NCBI RefSeq assembly: GCF_000719095.1
Contig: NZ_JOEH01000010.1
Location: 1-64,000 of the forward strand
Reading direction: 5' to 3'
DNA: 64,000 bases
Origin: Streptacidiphilus jeojiense
GTDB taxonomy: Bacteria > Actinomycetota > Actinomycetes > Streptomycetales > Streptomycetaceae
In this document: piece after piece, positions 7,288 through 18,402 of the stretch
How positions within the stretch are numbered: position 1 is the first letter of the stretch
Layout: every line of letters begins with the position of its first letter
Program-made: the position numbers and the translations under genes
Notes under the pieces: generated by a model
Seen by the model: only the letters and a program-made list of their open reading frames with translations
Database searches by the model: none
Told to the model about the DNA's origin: nothing

Positions 7288-8076
7288 ATGCCGCCGCTCT
7301 CCTCCGGCCTGCTCGGTGCGCTGGACCCAACCAGCGACCGCGCCGTGTTCCGGCAGATCGCCGACCAGCTCCGCGAGGCAATCGACACGGGACGCTTCGC
7401 CGAGGGCGACAAGCTTCCCTCGGAGACCGAGTTGGTCGGGCACTACGGCGCATCGCGGATGACCGTCCGCAGCGCGATCTCCATCCTCCAGGGAGAGGGG
7501 CTGGTCGTCGCCGAGCACGGAAAGGGCGTGTTCGTGCGTCCGCGTCCCCCGGTCCGGCGACTTGCCTCGGACCGCTTCGCGCGCCGGCACCGTGAGCAGG
7601 GCAAGGCGGCCTTCACCGCAGAAGCGGAAGCCGCGGGGAGCCGTCCGGAGGTCGATGGCCTGGTGGTGCGGGAGGAGAAGCCCTCACCGGACATCGCCAC
7701 ACGCCTGGGCGGTGTGCGGAAAGTCCTGACCCGCCGGCGTCGATACCTGCTGGACGGGCGGCCGGTCGAGTTCGCCATCTCCTACCTCCCGCTCGACCTG
7801 GCGCGGAACACACCCATTGCCGAGCCCAACCCCGGCCCCGGGGGGATTTACGCCCGCCTCGAAGAACTCGGGCACCGCCTGGACCACTTCGACGAGGAGA
7901 TCCGGGCCCGCATGCCCACCCCCGACGAGGCGAAGACGCTGCGCCTGGCCGCCGGGGTGCCCGTGATCCACCTGATCCGCACGGCCTACGACACCGAGGG
8001 TCGCCCGGTGGAGGTCTGCGACACCCTCATGGCCTCAGACGCCTACGTCCTGGCCTACCAACTGCCCGCCACCTGA
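7288..8076 (+). CDS. GntR family regulator, HutC/UTRA type, 262 aa
   Basis: An N-terminal winged helix (VFRQIADQLREAI to MTVRSAISILQGEGLV, about residues 20-75) is followed by GKGVFVR and a C-terminal UTRA ligand-binding domain with LARNTPIAEP, GIYARLEELGH and PVIHLIRTAYD. The UTRA domain usually senses small metabolites. Its start has the ribosome-binding site AGGAG. It faces away from the Nudix gene and abuts a tRNA-Gly, as KorSA-type repressors do in actinomycete integrative elements. It could equally be a free-standing metabolic regulator. Confidence 0.85.
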   Translation: MPPLSSGLLGALDPTSDRAVFRQIADQLREAIDTGRFAEGDKLPSETELVGHYGASRMTVRSAISILQGEGLVVAEHGKGVFVRPRPPVRRLASDRFARRHREQGKAAFTAEAEAAGSRPEVDGLVVREEKPSPDIATRLGGVRKVLTRRRRYLLDGRPVEFAISYLPLDLARNTPIAEPNPGPGGIYARLEELGHRLDHFDEEIRARMPTPDEAKTLRLAAGVPVIHLIRTAYDTEGRPVEVCDTLMASDAYVLAYQLPAT

Positions 8077-8107
8077 CAGCCAGGCGCCGAACACGGACAA
8101 CAAAGAA

Positions 8108-8130
8108 CCCCCGGGCCGTCGGCCAGGGGG
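8108..8130. terminator. Bidirectional terminator between GntR gene and tRNA-Gly
   Basis: CCCCC-G-GGCC pairs with GGCC-A-GGGGG around a GTC loop. On the minus strand TTCTTTGTT follows, which suits termination of the tRNA transcript. It also lies 31 bases behind the GntR stop on the plus strand. Confidence 0.7.
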
Positions 8131-8136
8131 CTTGTC

Positions 8137-8210
8137 TGGAGCGGGTGACGAGAATCGAACTCGCGCTCTGAGCTTGGGAAGCTCATGTTCTACCATTAAA
8201 CTACACCCGC
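8137..8210 (-). tRNA. tRNA-Gly (anticodon CCC), CCA encoded
   Basis: The minus strand folds as a cloverleaf: acceptor GCGGGTG with CACCCGC, anticodon stem TGAGC/GCTCA with loop TTCCCAA giving CCC, and the T-loop GTTCGATTC. The 3' end TCCA is encoded. The 3' end faces the accessory region, the usual orientation for integration of mobile elements into tRNA genes. Confidence 0.93.
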
Positions 8211-8634
8211 GTGATCGGCCGTCAGGTAGGGCCGACAGCTTTACTCTACCCCATGGCCCCGGTCGGTCGCACCGACCGTGTGGGCGGGGTGGAATCTCTC
8301 GGAGACGGTCTCGTGCGGGTGTCCGCACCGGGTCTCCCGCAAGCCCTCGGACGGGTGATGTTTTCGCGGACGCGGCGTGGGTGCGGCGGGTGGTGGGGGA
8401 GGGGCGCTGCGGCGTACTGTGGCGGGCGGGTTCCGGGGTGGGTATCGAGGTGGTTTCCGGTCGGCGTGCCATGGGCTTGGATGTCCGGAACATCCCCTAA
8501 TGTGACAACGCCGTCCCCGGGCGACGCAGTCGGTCGAACACCCCGGACCACCAGCGCAGCAGAGCGAGTTGGCCCTGGTCGGCCACCGCCCGCGCGGTTG
8601 GGCACGGCACGTCGTCCGATGGGGAAAGGAAGCA
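8211..8634. other. Intergenic stretch with tRNA promoter region
   Basis: No protein frame is convincing. On the minus strand TAGAGT (8243-8248) lies about 33 bases upstream of the tRNA and could be its -10 box; no good -35 box is visible. The rest is G-rich on the plus strand (gggtggtgggggagggg near 8390) without a clear hairpin. Confidence 0.5.
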
Positions 8635-8853
8635 ATGGAGCGCACAGTCGTCCGTTGTGCCGAGGGGCACCTGTTCAGCACCGCCACGTTCCCGCTGCAG
8701 AATCTCGGGCCCGGGAGACTCGGCCCAGGCCGGCTCATCCGGTGTCCCCTCTGCGCCAGACTGCGCAGCTCCGTACCGGCCGATCTCGGCACCCTCACGG
8801 GTGAGCAGATCCAGCAGGCGCTGCGGCGGGAGGCCGCCGAGTTCCTGGCCTGA
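8635..8853 (+). CDS. Small zinc-ribbon-like protein, 72 aa
   Basis: The start is the ATG of MERTVVRCAEGHLFSTA, with AAAGGAAG upstream; the ORF is open further but without a site. Cys-x-x-x-His (CAEGH) near the N-terminus and CPLC (residues 43-46) suggest a single zinc ribbon. The remaining helix reads LTGEQIQQALRREAAEFL. It is a conserved-looking actinobacterial small protein of unknown role, transcribed alone between the tRNA and dcd, with a terminator behind it. Confidence 0.7.
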   Translation: MERTVVRCAEGHLFSTATFPLQNLGPGRLGPGRLIRCPLCARLRSSVPADLGTLTGEQIQQALRREAAEFLA

Positions 8854-8881
8854 GCGCCCCGAGGGAGCGCGATACGTCAAG

Positions 8882-8911
8882 CGGGCCCCCGCCGGATTGG
8901 GCGGGGGCCCG
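8882..8911 (+). terminator. GC-rich hairpin terminator
   Basis: CGGGCCCCCGCC pairs with GGCGGGGGCCCG over a short loop. It lies 28 bases after the small zinc-ribbon gene and ends about 22 bases before the dcd start. There is no T tract. Confidence 0.75.
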
Positions 8912-8933
8912 TCCGTGCACGTAACCTCGTGGC

Positions 8934-9509
8934 GTGCTGCTCTCAGACAAGGACATCCGGAACGAGATCGAGTCCGGTCGCGTGGTCATCGACCCGTACG
9001 ACCCGGCCATGATCCAGCCGTCCAGTATCGACGTACGGCTCGACCGGTTCTTCCGGGTGTTCGAGAACCACAAGTACCCGCACATCGACCCCTCGGTCGA
9101 ACAGCCGGACCTCACCAGGCTGGTGGAGCCGGACGGCGACGACGCCTTCATCCTGCACCCGGGTGAGTTCGTGCTGGCCTCGACCTACGAGGTGATCACG
9201 CTGCCCGACGACGTCGCCTCGCGGCTGGAGGGCAAGAGTTCGCTGGGACGGCTGGGGCTGCTCACGCACTCGACCGCGGGCTTCATCGACCCCGGCTTCA
9301 GCGGGCATGTGACCCTGGAGCTCTCCAATGTCGCCACGCTGCCGATCAAGCTCTACCCCGGGATGAAGATCGGGCAGCTGTGCCTGTTCCGGCTCAGCTC
9401 CCCCGCCGAGCACCCGTACGGCTCGGAGAAGTACGGCTCGCGCTACCAGGGGCAGCGCGGGCCGACGCCGTCACGCTCGTACCTCAACTTTCACCAGTCG
9501 AAGATCTGA
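8934..9509 (+). CDS. dcd: dCTP deaminase, 191 aa, probably dUMP-forming
   Basis: The enzyme deaminates dCTP for dTMP synthesis. The signature [17 protein letters not shown] continues into [16 protein letters not shown], which carries the catalytic glutamate and trimer contacts. [10 protein letters not shown] at residues 28-37 and the C-terminal [14 protein letters not shown] are also typical. From memory it is very close to the mycobacterial bifunctional dCTP deaminase/dUTPase, so direct formation of dUMP is inferred. The start is GTG ([11 protein letters not shown] follows). The gene is monocistronic: a terminator precedes it and a convergent gene follows. Confidence 0.95.
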   Translation: MLLSDKDIRNEIESGRVVIDPYDPAMIQPSSIDVRLDRFFRVFENHKYPHIDPSVEQPDLTRLVEPDGDDAFILHPGEFVLASTYEVITLPDDVASRLEGKSSLGRLGLLTHSTAGFIDPGFSGHVTLELSNVATLPIKLYPGMKIGQLCLFRLSSPAEHPYGSEKYGSRYQGQRGPTPSRSYLNFHQSKI

Positions 9510-9533
9510 GCGAGCAGCCCCCAGGGCCAGGCC

Positions 9534-10394
9534 TCAGCGGCGCTTCGGCGTGGTGACGGCGACCAGTTCGCTGCCGTCCTCGTTCAGGCGCAGCTCGGTG
9601 CTGAGCGCGGCCAGCTCTCCCAGGTGGTGCAGATGGGTGCCGCCGCAGAAGATCGAGGCGTTGCCCTCGGGCAGGTCGCAGGCCCAGCGGCGGCGGGCGG
9701 TGAGCTCAGGGCCCGGGGCCTCGACGCGGACCGGGGCGTCGGCGGCGACCCAGGCGGCCAGCCGGGCGTTCACGGCCTCGGTGAGCGCCGGGAGCTCGGC
9801 GGCGAGGTCGTCCGCGGTGAAGCCCTTCTTCCGCAGTGACTTGCCGATGCGGTAGGTGTCGGTGCTGGCGTTCACGTCCATCCGCGAGCTGTCCATCGCC
9901 AGGCTGTCGAAGTCCGGGTGGCCCAGGGCGTCGGTGCGGCCCGGGTCCTTGCGCCAGCGCGGGGCGAGGGCCTCGTTGAGGGCCAGCGCCAGCAGGTGGC
10001 AGCCGGTGTGCGCGGCGCTGAGCGCGGCCCGGCGCTCGGCGTCGACCCGCAACTCGACCTCGGCGCCGACGGCCACCGGCTCGTCGGTGATGTGCACGAC
10101 CAGCCAGGCCCAGCCCTCCTCGCCGCGCCGCACCGGGATGTCCGTGCCCAGCAGCAGGGTCCCCTCCGGGCCCACCGCACCGGTCACGCAGTCGCGGACG
10201 GCGACCCCGCCGAGGGTGCCGGTGTCGGCCGGCTGGTCGGGCCAGCTGTGATCCAGCGGGTGGAACGGGGTCTCCGCGGTGACCACGGCGTAGCCGCCGG
10301 CCGGCAGCGGCTCGACGGAGAGGACGGTCGAGCGGCCTTCGACCGCCCCGGCCGGAAAGCTCACCTGGGTGGACGTGGTGACGGGGTGGGACAT
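9534..10394 (-). CDS. Alanyl-tRNA editing (AlaX-like) hydrolase, 286 aa
   Basis: The zinc-binding motifs of the AlaRS editing domain are present: HPLDHSW (HxxxH) near residue 45, and CGGTHLHHLGEL (CxxxH) near residue 255. Such free-standing proteins hydrolyse mischarged Ser-tRNA(Ala) or Gly-tRNA(Ala). The start used is the ATG of MSHPVTTSTQVSF, since the 13 upstream codons do not look like family sequence. It is convergent with dcd and follows the Yip1 gene on the same strand after a gap of about 110 bases. Confidence 0.85.
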   Translation of the reverse strand: MSHPVTTSTQVSFPAGAVEGRSTVLSVEPLPAGGYAVVTAETPFHPLDHSWPDQPADTGTLGGVAVRDCVTGAVGPEGTLLLGTDIPVRRGEEGWAWLVVHITDEPVAVGAEVELRVDAERRAALSAAHTGCHLLALALNEALAPRWRKDPGRTDALGHPDFDSLAMDSSRMDVNASTDTYRIGKSLRKKGFTADDLAAELPALTEAVNARLAAWVAADAPVRVEAPGPELTARRRWACDLPEGNASIFCGGTHLHHLGELAALSTELRLNEDGSELVAVTTPKRR

Positions 10395-10503
10395 CGCGGT
10401 TCTCCTGGGACAGGGCAACGAGGCGCGGGGCAACAGCGCAGAGGTTAATGAGGCACAGGTCGATGGGGCGTACCCGCCCCATCCTGCCTGATCCCGGCGC
10501 CGG

Positions 10504-11325
10504 TCAGCTCAGTGTCGGCAGCTTGATCACGACCAGCAGCAGGATCAGCTGGATCGACGCCGCCCCCGCCGCCTTCGCCCACGGCAGGTCGTGCAGCTGC
10601 CGCACCATCGCCGTCAGCAGCCAGACGCAGTACAGCCAGGTCAACCAGCCCAGCAGCTGGACGAACCCGTTGTCCGACGGCAGGAACAGCGAGAACAGCA
10701 GCCTGGGCGCGTCGGTGGCAAAGGAGATGATCATGGCGAAGCCGATGGTGGGCGCCCAGGCGCCGTCCCCGCCCAGCCTGCGGCCGAGCACATGGGTGAC
10801 CCCGCCGAACATCAGTCCGGCGATGATCATGCCGACCGCGCTGGACAGCACATAGGTCAGCGCCAGCGAGAAGGTCGAGTTCAGCACCGAGTCCCGGGTG
10901 TCCCCGAAGCCGAAGACCGCGAGCGCCCCGTAGACGGCCGAGACGATCAGCGCCACCGCCCACACCTGGTGCCCGCGCATCTGCGCGAAGGTGCGGTGCG
11001 GATGCCGGAAGATTCCGGCCAGCAGCGGGCGCCAGGCCAGCCGCGCGGCGCTGACCTGCGGGTGAGCGGTGCCGGCCCGGTAGGTGGTGACATGCGTGGT
11101 GCCGCCGCCGGACCCGTTCGTGTCGGCCATGCCGGCACCGGCACCGGCAGCGTCGCCGGCACCGTAGTAGGACGGCTGCCCCGGCCCCCCGTCCGGGACC
11201 TGGACGGTGAACGCCCTGGTGTGCCCCGGCTGGTCGTCGTAGCGGTCCGGCTCAGGAGTGGGGGGCGGCGCCGCCGGCATCTGCCGGCCGCCGCCCCTGC
11301 CGAAGCTGAATCTGTTGCTGCGCAC
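10504..11325 (-). CDS. Yip1 family membrane protein, 273 aa
   Basis: A cytoplasmic, Gly/Pro/Ala-rich N-terminus of about 95 residues precedes a Yip1-type domain that starts PLLAGIFRHPHRTFAQM. About five membrane segments follow (VWAVALIVSAVYGALAVFG, TYVLSSAVGMIIAGLMFGGV, TIGFAMIISFATDAPRLLF, QLLGWLTWLYCVWLLTAM, SIQLILLLVVIKL). Bacterial members have no defined role. The GTG of VRSNRFSFGRGGG is preferred over the upstream ATG; the ATG of MPAAPPPTPEP is another possibility. The next gene on the same strand lies about 200 bases upstream. Confidence 0.8.
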   Translation of the reverse strand: MRSNRFSFGRGGGRQMPAAPPPTPEPDRYDDQPGHTRAFTVQVPDGGPGQPSYYGAGDAAGAGAGMADTNGSGGGTTHVTTYRAGTAHPQVSAARLAWRPLLAGIFRHPHRTFAQMRGHQVWAVALIVSAVYGALAVFGFGDTRDSVLNSTFSLALTYVLSSAVGMIIAGLMFGGVTHVLGRRLGGDGAWAPTIGFAMIISFATDAPRLLFSLFLPSDNGFVQLLGWLTWLYCVWLLTAMVRQLHDLPWAKAAGAASIQLILLLVVIKLPTLS

Positions 11326-11526
11326 GTATGGACGGTACCCGCACAACGGCCGCTGTCCCCATCGCAGTGATCGACAGCGGCCGCTTGCAGCGCAGTTGTG
11401 ACACCGTCACACCCGGGTGACACGCACCGGCGCACAGACGCGCACCCGGGTACGGGTCACGCGGCCCGGCAGGCCCGGCAGGCCCGGGCGGCCCGGCAGA
11501 CGGACCGCCCGGCACCCGGCCACGGG

Positions 11527-13767
11527 TCAGGCGGACGGCACCGGCTCCTGGTCGTCCGCCGGGGCCGCGGGGGCCTCCGGGACGGCCTTGACCGAGTCCA
11601 GCAGCAGCTGGGCCACGTCCACCACCCGCAGGTTCTCCTTGGCCTGGCCCTCGCTCTTCTTGCCGTTGGCGCTGTCGGACAGCATCACCAGGCAGAACGG
11701 GCAGGCGGTGGAGATGATGTCGGGGTTGAGCGACAGCGCCTCGTCCACCCGTTCGGTGTTGATGCGCTTGCCGATCCGCTCCTCCATCCACATCCGCGCG
11801 CCGCCGGCGCCGCAGCAGAAGCCGCGCTCCTTGTGACGGTGCATCTCCTCGTTGCGCAGTCCGGGGACGGCCGCGATGATCTCGCGCGGCGGGGTGTAGA
11901 CCTTGTTGTGCCGGCCCAGGTAGCAGGGGTCGTGATAGGTGATCAGACCCTCGACCGGGTTGACCGGGACCAGCTTGCCCTCGTCGATCAGGTGCTGCAG
12001 CAGCTGGGTGTGGTGGATGACCTCGAAGTGGCCGCCCAGCTGCGGGTACTCGTTGGCGATGGTGTTGAAGCAGTGCGGGCAGGTGGCCACGATGCGCTTG
12101 ACCGGCGCGTCTTCGAGGACCGTGCTCAGCGTCTCCACGTTCTGGGCGCCGAGCATCTGGAACAGGAACTCGTTGCCCAGACGGCGGGCCGAGTCACCGG
12201 TGCAGGACTCCTCCTTGCCGAGGATCGCGAACTTCACGCCCGCGGTGTGCAGCAGCTCGGCGAAGGCCTTGGTGGTCTTCTTGGCCCGGTCCTCCAGGGC
12301 GCCGGCGCAGCCGACCCAGTAGAGGTACTCGACCTCGGCCGGATCGATGTCCTCGCCGATGACCGGGACCTCGATGCCGGTCTCCTTCTTCAGCTCCTTC
12401 ACCCAGTCCAGCCGGGCCTTGGTGGCCATGCCCCACGGGTTGCCCTTGTTCTCCAGGTTCTTGAGCATGGTCCCGGCCTCGGTCGGGAAGGAGCTCTCGA
12501 TCATCACCTGGTAGCGGCGCATGTCGACGATGTGGTCGATGTGCTCGATGTCCACCGGGCACTGCTCCACGCAGGCGCCGCAGGTGGTGCAGGACCACAG
12601 CACATCGGGGTCGATGACCCCGTTCTCCTCCGCAGTTCCGATCAGCGGGCGCTCGGCCTCGGCCAGCGCCGCCGCCGGGACGTTCGCCAGCTGCTCCGCC
12701 GTGGCGGTCTCGTTGCCCTCGGCGTCCTTGCCGCCGCCAGCGAGCAGGTACGGGGCCTTGGCGTAGGCGTGCTCCCGCAGGTTCATGATCAGCAGCTTGG
12801 GCGACAGCGGCTTGCCGGTGTTCCAGGCCGGGCACTGCGACTGGCAGCGGCCGCACTCGGTGCAGGTGGAGAAGTCCAACAGGCCCTTCCAGGAGAACTG
12901 CTCGACCTGGGAGACGCCGAAGACGGCGTCGTCGGCCGGGTCCTCGAAGTCGATCGGGGTGCCGCCGGAGGTCATCGGCAGCAGCTCGCCGAGGGCGACC
13001 TCGCCGCTCTCCTCGCGCTTGAAGTAGATGTTGAAGAAGGCCAGGAAGCGGTGCCAGGCCACGCCCATCGAGGGGTTGAGGCCGATGGTGATCGCCCAGG
13101 TGAAGGAGATCGTGATCTTCAGCATCGCGAAGAGGTAGATCAGGTTCTGCAGCGTCCCGGCGCTGAGCCCCTTGAACGCCAGCACGATCGGGTAGCTGAC
13201 CGCGTAGGCCGCCTCGTAGTGGCCGACGCCGCCGAGCGCGCCCTCCAGGCCGCGCAGCATCAGGATGCAGATGCCGATGCCGAGGATCACGTACTCGACG
13301 AAGAACGCCTGCCAGGCGATCGACCCGGCGAAGCGGCTCTTGCGGCCGGCCCGGCCGGGCAGCGACAGCAGCCGGATCACGATCAGGGTGAGGATGCCGA
13401 GCGTGGTGAACAGCCCGACGACCTCCTCGAACAGCTCGTACGGCCACCAGTTGCCGATGACCGGCAGCGCGAAGTCGGCCTTGAACAGCTGGCCGAACGC
13501 GGTCACCAGGGTCAGCACCAGGCAGAAGAAGCCGGTGGCCACGAACCAGTGGGCCACCCCGACCACGCCCCAGGTGGTCATCCGGGTGTGGCCGAGGAAC
13601 TCCTTGGCCACCGTCTTCACGCGCTGCGCCGGGTTGCCGGTGCGCATCCCGGCCGGCACATCTGCGCCGAGCCTGACGAAGGTGTAGATGTAAAGGGCGG
13701 CTCGCGCGGCCAGCGCGGTACCGACCAGTGTCGTGACCAGTGAGATCACGATCGCGGCGAGCTGCAT
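11527..13767 (-). CDS. Membrane (Fe-S)-binding oxidoreductase, HdrD/GlpC-like, 746 aa
   Basis: The N-terminal third has five or six membrane helices (MQLAAIVISLVTTLVGTAL onward) like a heme-b subunit. Two 4Fe-4S motifs follow, CTECGRCQSQCP and CTTCGACVEQCP. Two CCG domains close the protein, with the markers CPHCFNTIANEYP, CYLGRHNKVY and FCCGAGGARMW. This architecture is widespread in actinobacteria next to fatty-acid genes and probably passes electrons between a soluble donor (such as ETF) and the quinone pool. That role is inferred. The ATG of MQLAAIV is chosen over the longer frame. A TetR-type palindrome lies about 80 bases upstream. Confidence 0.88.
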   Translation of the reverse strand: MQLAAIVISLVTTLVGTALAARAALYIYTFVRLGADVPAGMRTGNPAQRVKTVAKEFLGHTRMTTWGVVGVAHWFVATGFFCLVLTLVTAFGQLFKADFALPVIGNWWPYELFEEVVGLFTTLGILTLIVIRLLSLPGRAGRKSRFAGSIAWQAFFVEYVILGIGICILMLRGLEGALGGVGHYEAAYAVSYPIVLAFKGLSAGTLQNLIYLFAMLKITISFTWAITIGLNPSMGVAWHRFLAFFNIYFKREESGEVALGELLPMTSGGTPIDFEDPADDAVFGVSQVEQFSWKGLLDFSTCTECGRCQSQCPAWNTGKPLSPKLLIMNLREHAYAKAPYLLAGGGKDAEGNETATAEQLANVPAAALAEAERPLIGTAEENGVIDPDVLWSCTTCGACVEQCPVDIEHIDHIVDMRRYQVMIESSFPTEAGTMLKNLENKGNPWGMATKARLDWVKELKKETGIEVPVIGEDIDPAEVEYLYWVGCAGALEDRAKKTTKAFAELLHTAGVKFAILGKEESCTGDSARRLGNEFLFQMLGAQNVETLSTVLEDAPVKRIVATCPHCFNTIANEYPQLGGHFEVIHHTQLLQHLIDEGKLVPVNPVEGLITYHDPCYLGRHNKVYTPPREIIAAVPGLRNEEMHRHKERGFCCGAGGARMWMEERIGKRINTERVDEALSLNPDIISTACPFCLVMLSDSANGKKSEGQAKENLRVVDVAQLLLDSVKAVPEAPAAPADDQEPVPSA

Positions 13768-13845
13768 CGCTCCGTCTCCTAGGGCTGGCGTGAGGCTGCG
13801 TGGGCCGGTGGGTCGGCCTGGCGGCCATGACAGTTCCACTGAGTG

Positions 13846-13857
13846 TACCGGTCGGTA
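13846..13857. promoter_or_regulatory. TetR-type palindrome upstream of the Fe-S oxidoreductase
   Basis: TACCG-GT-CGGTA is a perfect palindrome with partly symmetric flanks (AGTG on the left, ACTT on the right). Actinobacterial TetR regulators of fatty-acid metabolism often bind such sites. It lies 78 bases upstream of the Fe-S gene start, a position suited to repression. Confidence 0.55.
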
Positions 13858-13977
13858 ACTTAGCCGGGAACCGGCGGGGACCGGCGGGCACGGTCAGCGG
13901 GACCCTACCCCGCACGGCGAGTCCCCGTTCATATGCCGCCGGTCACATGAGGCCATTCGGTGTATGGGCTATATAAA

Positions 13978-13998
13978 GTTGAGTCCGCTCCACTCAGC
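13978..13998 (+). promoter_or_regulatory. HspR-binding HAIR element 1
   Basis: GTTGAGT-N7-ACTCAGC closely matches the HAIR consensus CTTGAGT-N7-ACTCAAG. It lies just downstream of TATATAA, a plausible -10 box, in front of dnaK. HspR, encoded by the last gene of this operon, is the known repressor at such sites. Confidence 0.85.
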
Positions 13999-14006
13999 TC
14001 TGTTGA

Positions 14007-16549
<2,543 letters not shown>

Positions 16550-16560
16550 ACCGGTGGCGC

Positions 16561-16609
16561 CCGTGGGACCGTATGCCGGAGCTTCATGCTCCGGGGTGCG
16601 GTCCCACGG
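16561..16609 (+). terminator. Two-tier hairpin between grpE and dnaJ
   Basis: The outer stem CCGTGGGACCG pairs with CGGTCCCACGG (11 bp). Inside it CCGGAGC pairs with GCTCCGG over a TTCAT loop. No T tract follows. Because the operon continues, it may act as a partial terminator or as an mRNA-processing or stability element that lowers dnaJ-hspR output. Confidence 0.7.
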
Positions 16610-16669
16610 CACCATCCCCGACAGCGGATTTTCCATGAGTGCAATCTGTGAGGGAAGGAGGCGATTCCG

Positions 16670-17848
16670 TTGAGCAGCAAGGACTTCGTGGAGAAGGACT
16701 ACTACAAGGTCCTCGGCGTGCCCAAGGACGCCACCCTCGCGGAGATCAAGAAGGCCTACCGCAAGCTGGCACGGGAGTTCCACCCCGACGCCAACAAGGG
16801 CGACCGCACTGCCGAGGAGCGCTTCAAGGAGATCTCCGAGGCCAACGACGTGCTGTCGGACCCCAAGCGGCGCAAGGAGTACGACGAGGCCCGGGCGCTG
16901 TTCGCGAACGGCGGCTTCCGTACCGGCGGCGGCGGGACCGGCGGCTTCGGCTTCGACTTCGGCGACCTCTTCAACGGTGGCCAGGGCGGCCAGTCCGGCA
17001 CCTTCGGCGGCTCCGGGGGCGGCGGCGGGCTGGGTGACGTCTTCGGCGGCATCTTCAACCGCGGCGGCACCCGTACGGCCCAGCCGCGGCGCGGCGCGGA
17101 CGTGGAGTCCGAGGTCACGCTGAGCTTCATGGAGGCCGTCGAGGGGACCACGGTCCCGCTCCGGATGACCAGTCAGGCCGCCTGCAAGACCTGCGCGGGG
17201 ACCGGCGCCAAGGCCGGCACCACCCCCCGGGTCTGCCCGACCTGCGTCGGCACCGGCCACGTCCAGCGCGGCCAGGGCAGCTTCGCACTGTCCGACCCGT
17301 GCCGGGACTGCAAGGGCCGCGGGCTGATCGTCGACGATCCCTGCGAGGTCTGCCACGGCAGCGGCCGCGCCACCTCGGCCCGCACCATGCAGGTGCGGAT
17401 CCCGGCCGGCGTCGCCGACAACCAGCGGATCCGGCTCAAGGCCAAGGGCGCCCAGGGCGAGCGCGGCGGCCAGCCGGGCGACCTGTACGTCACCGTGCAC
17501 GTCCAGGACCACCCGGTGTTCGGCCGCAAGGGCGACAACCTGACCGTCACCGTCCCGGTGAGCTTCCCCGAGGCGGCGCTGGGCGGGACCATCCGGGTAC
17601 CGACCCTGGGCGGTCCTGCGGTCAGCCTCAAGATCCCCGCGGGTACGGGCAACGGCCGTACGATGCGGGCCCGCGGCAAGGGCGCGGTCCGCAAGGACGG
17701 CACCCGCGGCGACCTGCTGGTGACCGTGGAGGTCGCGGTTCCGCCGGAGACCGAGGGCGAGGCCCTGTCGGCCCTGGAGAAGTACCGCGAGGCCACGGCC
17801 GAGGACGACCCGAGAGCAGCACTGTTCAAGGCGGCAGAGGAGGCCTGA
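16670..17848 (+). CDS. dnaJ: Chaperone DnaJ (Hsp40), 392 aa
   Basis: The J domain carries HPD at residues 38-40, which triggers DnaK ATP hydrolysis. A Gly/Phe-rich linker (about residues 83-135) follows, then four CxxCxGxG zinc motifs (CKTCAGTG, CPTCVGTG, CRDCKGRG, CEVCHGSG) and two C-terminal substrate domains. It is a type I DnaJ of normal length. The start is TTG, with GAAGGAGG upstream. It is followed after one base by hspR. Streptomyces usually carry a second dnaJ elsewhere. Confidence 0.97.
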   Translation: MSSKDFVEKDYYKVLGVPKDATLAEIKKAYRKLAREFHPDANKGDRTAEERFKEISEANDVLSDPKRRKEYDEARALFANGGFRTGGGGTGGFGFDFGDLFNGGQGGQSGTFGGSGGGGGLGDVFGGIFNRGGTRTAQPRRGADVESEVTLSFMEAVEGTTVPLRMTSQAACKTCAGTGAKAGTTPRVCPTCVGTGHVQRGQGSFALSDPCRDCKGRGLIVDDPCEVCHGSGRATSARTMQVRIPAGVADNQRIRLKAKGAQGERGGQPGDLYVTVHVQDHPVFGRKGDNLTVTVPVSFPEAALGGTIRVPTLGGPAVSLKIPAGTGNGRTMRARGKGAVRKDGTRGDLLVTVEVAVPPETEGEALSALEKYREATAEDDPRAALFKAAEEA

Positions 17849-17849
17849 G

Positions 17850-18383
17850 GTGATGGACGGCAAGAGAACCGGCTCGGCCGGGCAGTCCCAGTCGATCGGT
17901 GTGGGGCTGGGCGGCGGCCTGCCGGGCTCCGGCCGGGGGCGCGGGGCCCCGCGGGGCGGCGGCGTCGCCTACCAGCTGACCGAACTCACGCCGGTGTACG
18001 TCATCTCCGTCGCCGCGCAGCTCAGCGGGCTGCATCCGCAGACGCTGCGGCAGTACGACCGGCTCGGCCTGGTCAGCCCCGACCGTACGGCCGGGCGCGG
18101 CCGGCGGTACTCCGCACGGGACATCGAGCAGCTGCGCGAGGTGCAGCGGCTGTCCCAGGAGGAGGGCATCAACCTGGCCGGGATCAAGCGGATCATCGAG
18201 CTGGAGAACCAGGTGGCCGCGCTGCAGGCGCGGGTCGCCGAGCTCCAGGGCGAGGTCGCCTCGGCCGGCGTGGCGGCTTCGCAGCGCGAGGCGGCTGTGC
18301 ATGCTTCGTATCGGCGGGATCTGGTGCCTTATCAGCAGGTGCAGCAGAGCAGTGCGCTCGTCGTCTGGCGGCCTAAGCGGTAG
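17850..18383 (+). CDS. hspR: Heat shock repressor HspR, MerR type, 177 aa
   Basis: After a Gly-rich N-terminus of about 40 residues comes a MerR-type helix-turn-helix: YVISVAAQLSGLHPQTLRQY, then DRLGLVSPDR and GRGRRYSARDIEQL. HspR binds HAIR sites upstream of dnaK, with DnaK as co-repressor, and releases them on heat shock. It starts one base behind dnaJ (GTG at 17850 or ATG at 17853). A coiled-coil stretch (ELENQVAALQARVAELQ) probably mediates dimerisation. Confidence 0.96.
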   Translation: MMDGKRTGSAGQSQSIGVGLGGGLPGSGRGRGAPRGGGVAYQLTELTPVYVISVAAQLSGLHPQTLRQYDRLGLVSPDRTAGRGRRYSARDIEQLREVQRLSQEEGINLAGIKRIIELENQVAALQARVAELQGEVASAGVAASQREAAVHASYRRDLVPYQQVQQSSALVVWRPKR

Positions 18384-18402
18384 GTGCACGCGGTAGGTGG
18401 TT

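Noticed and set aside
11398..13743. Long plus-strand open frame of 781 codons
   Set aside because: It is the antisense shadow of the Fe-S oxidoreductase gene. The translation is low-complexity (Gly, Arg, His, Asp, Leu) and has no start signal.
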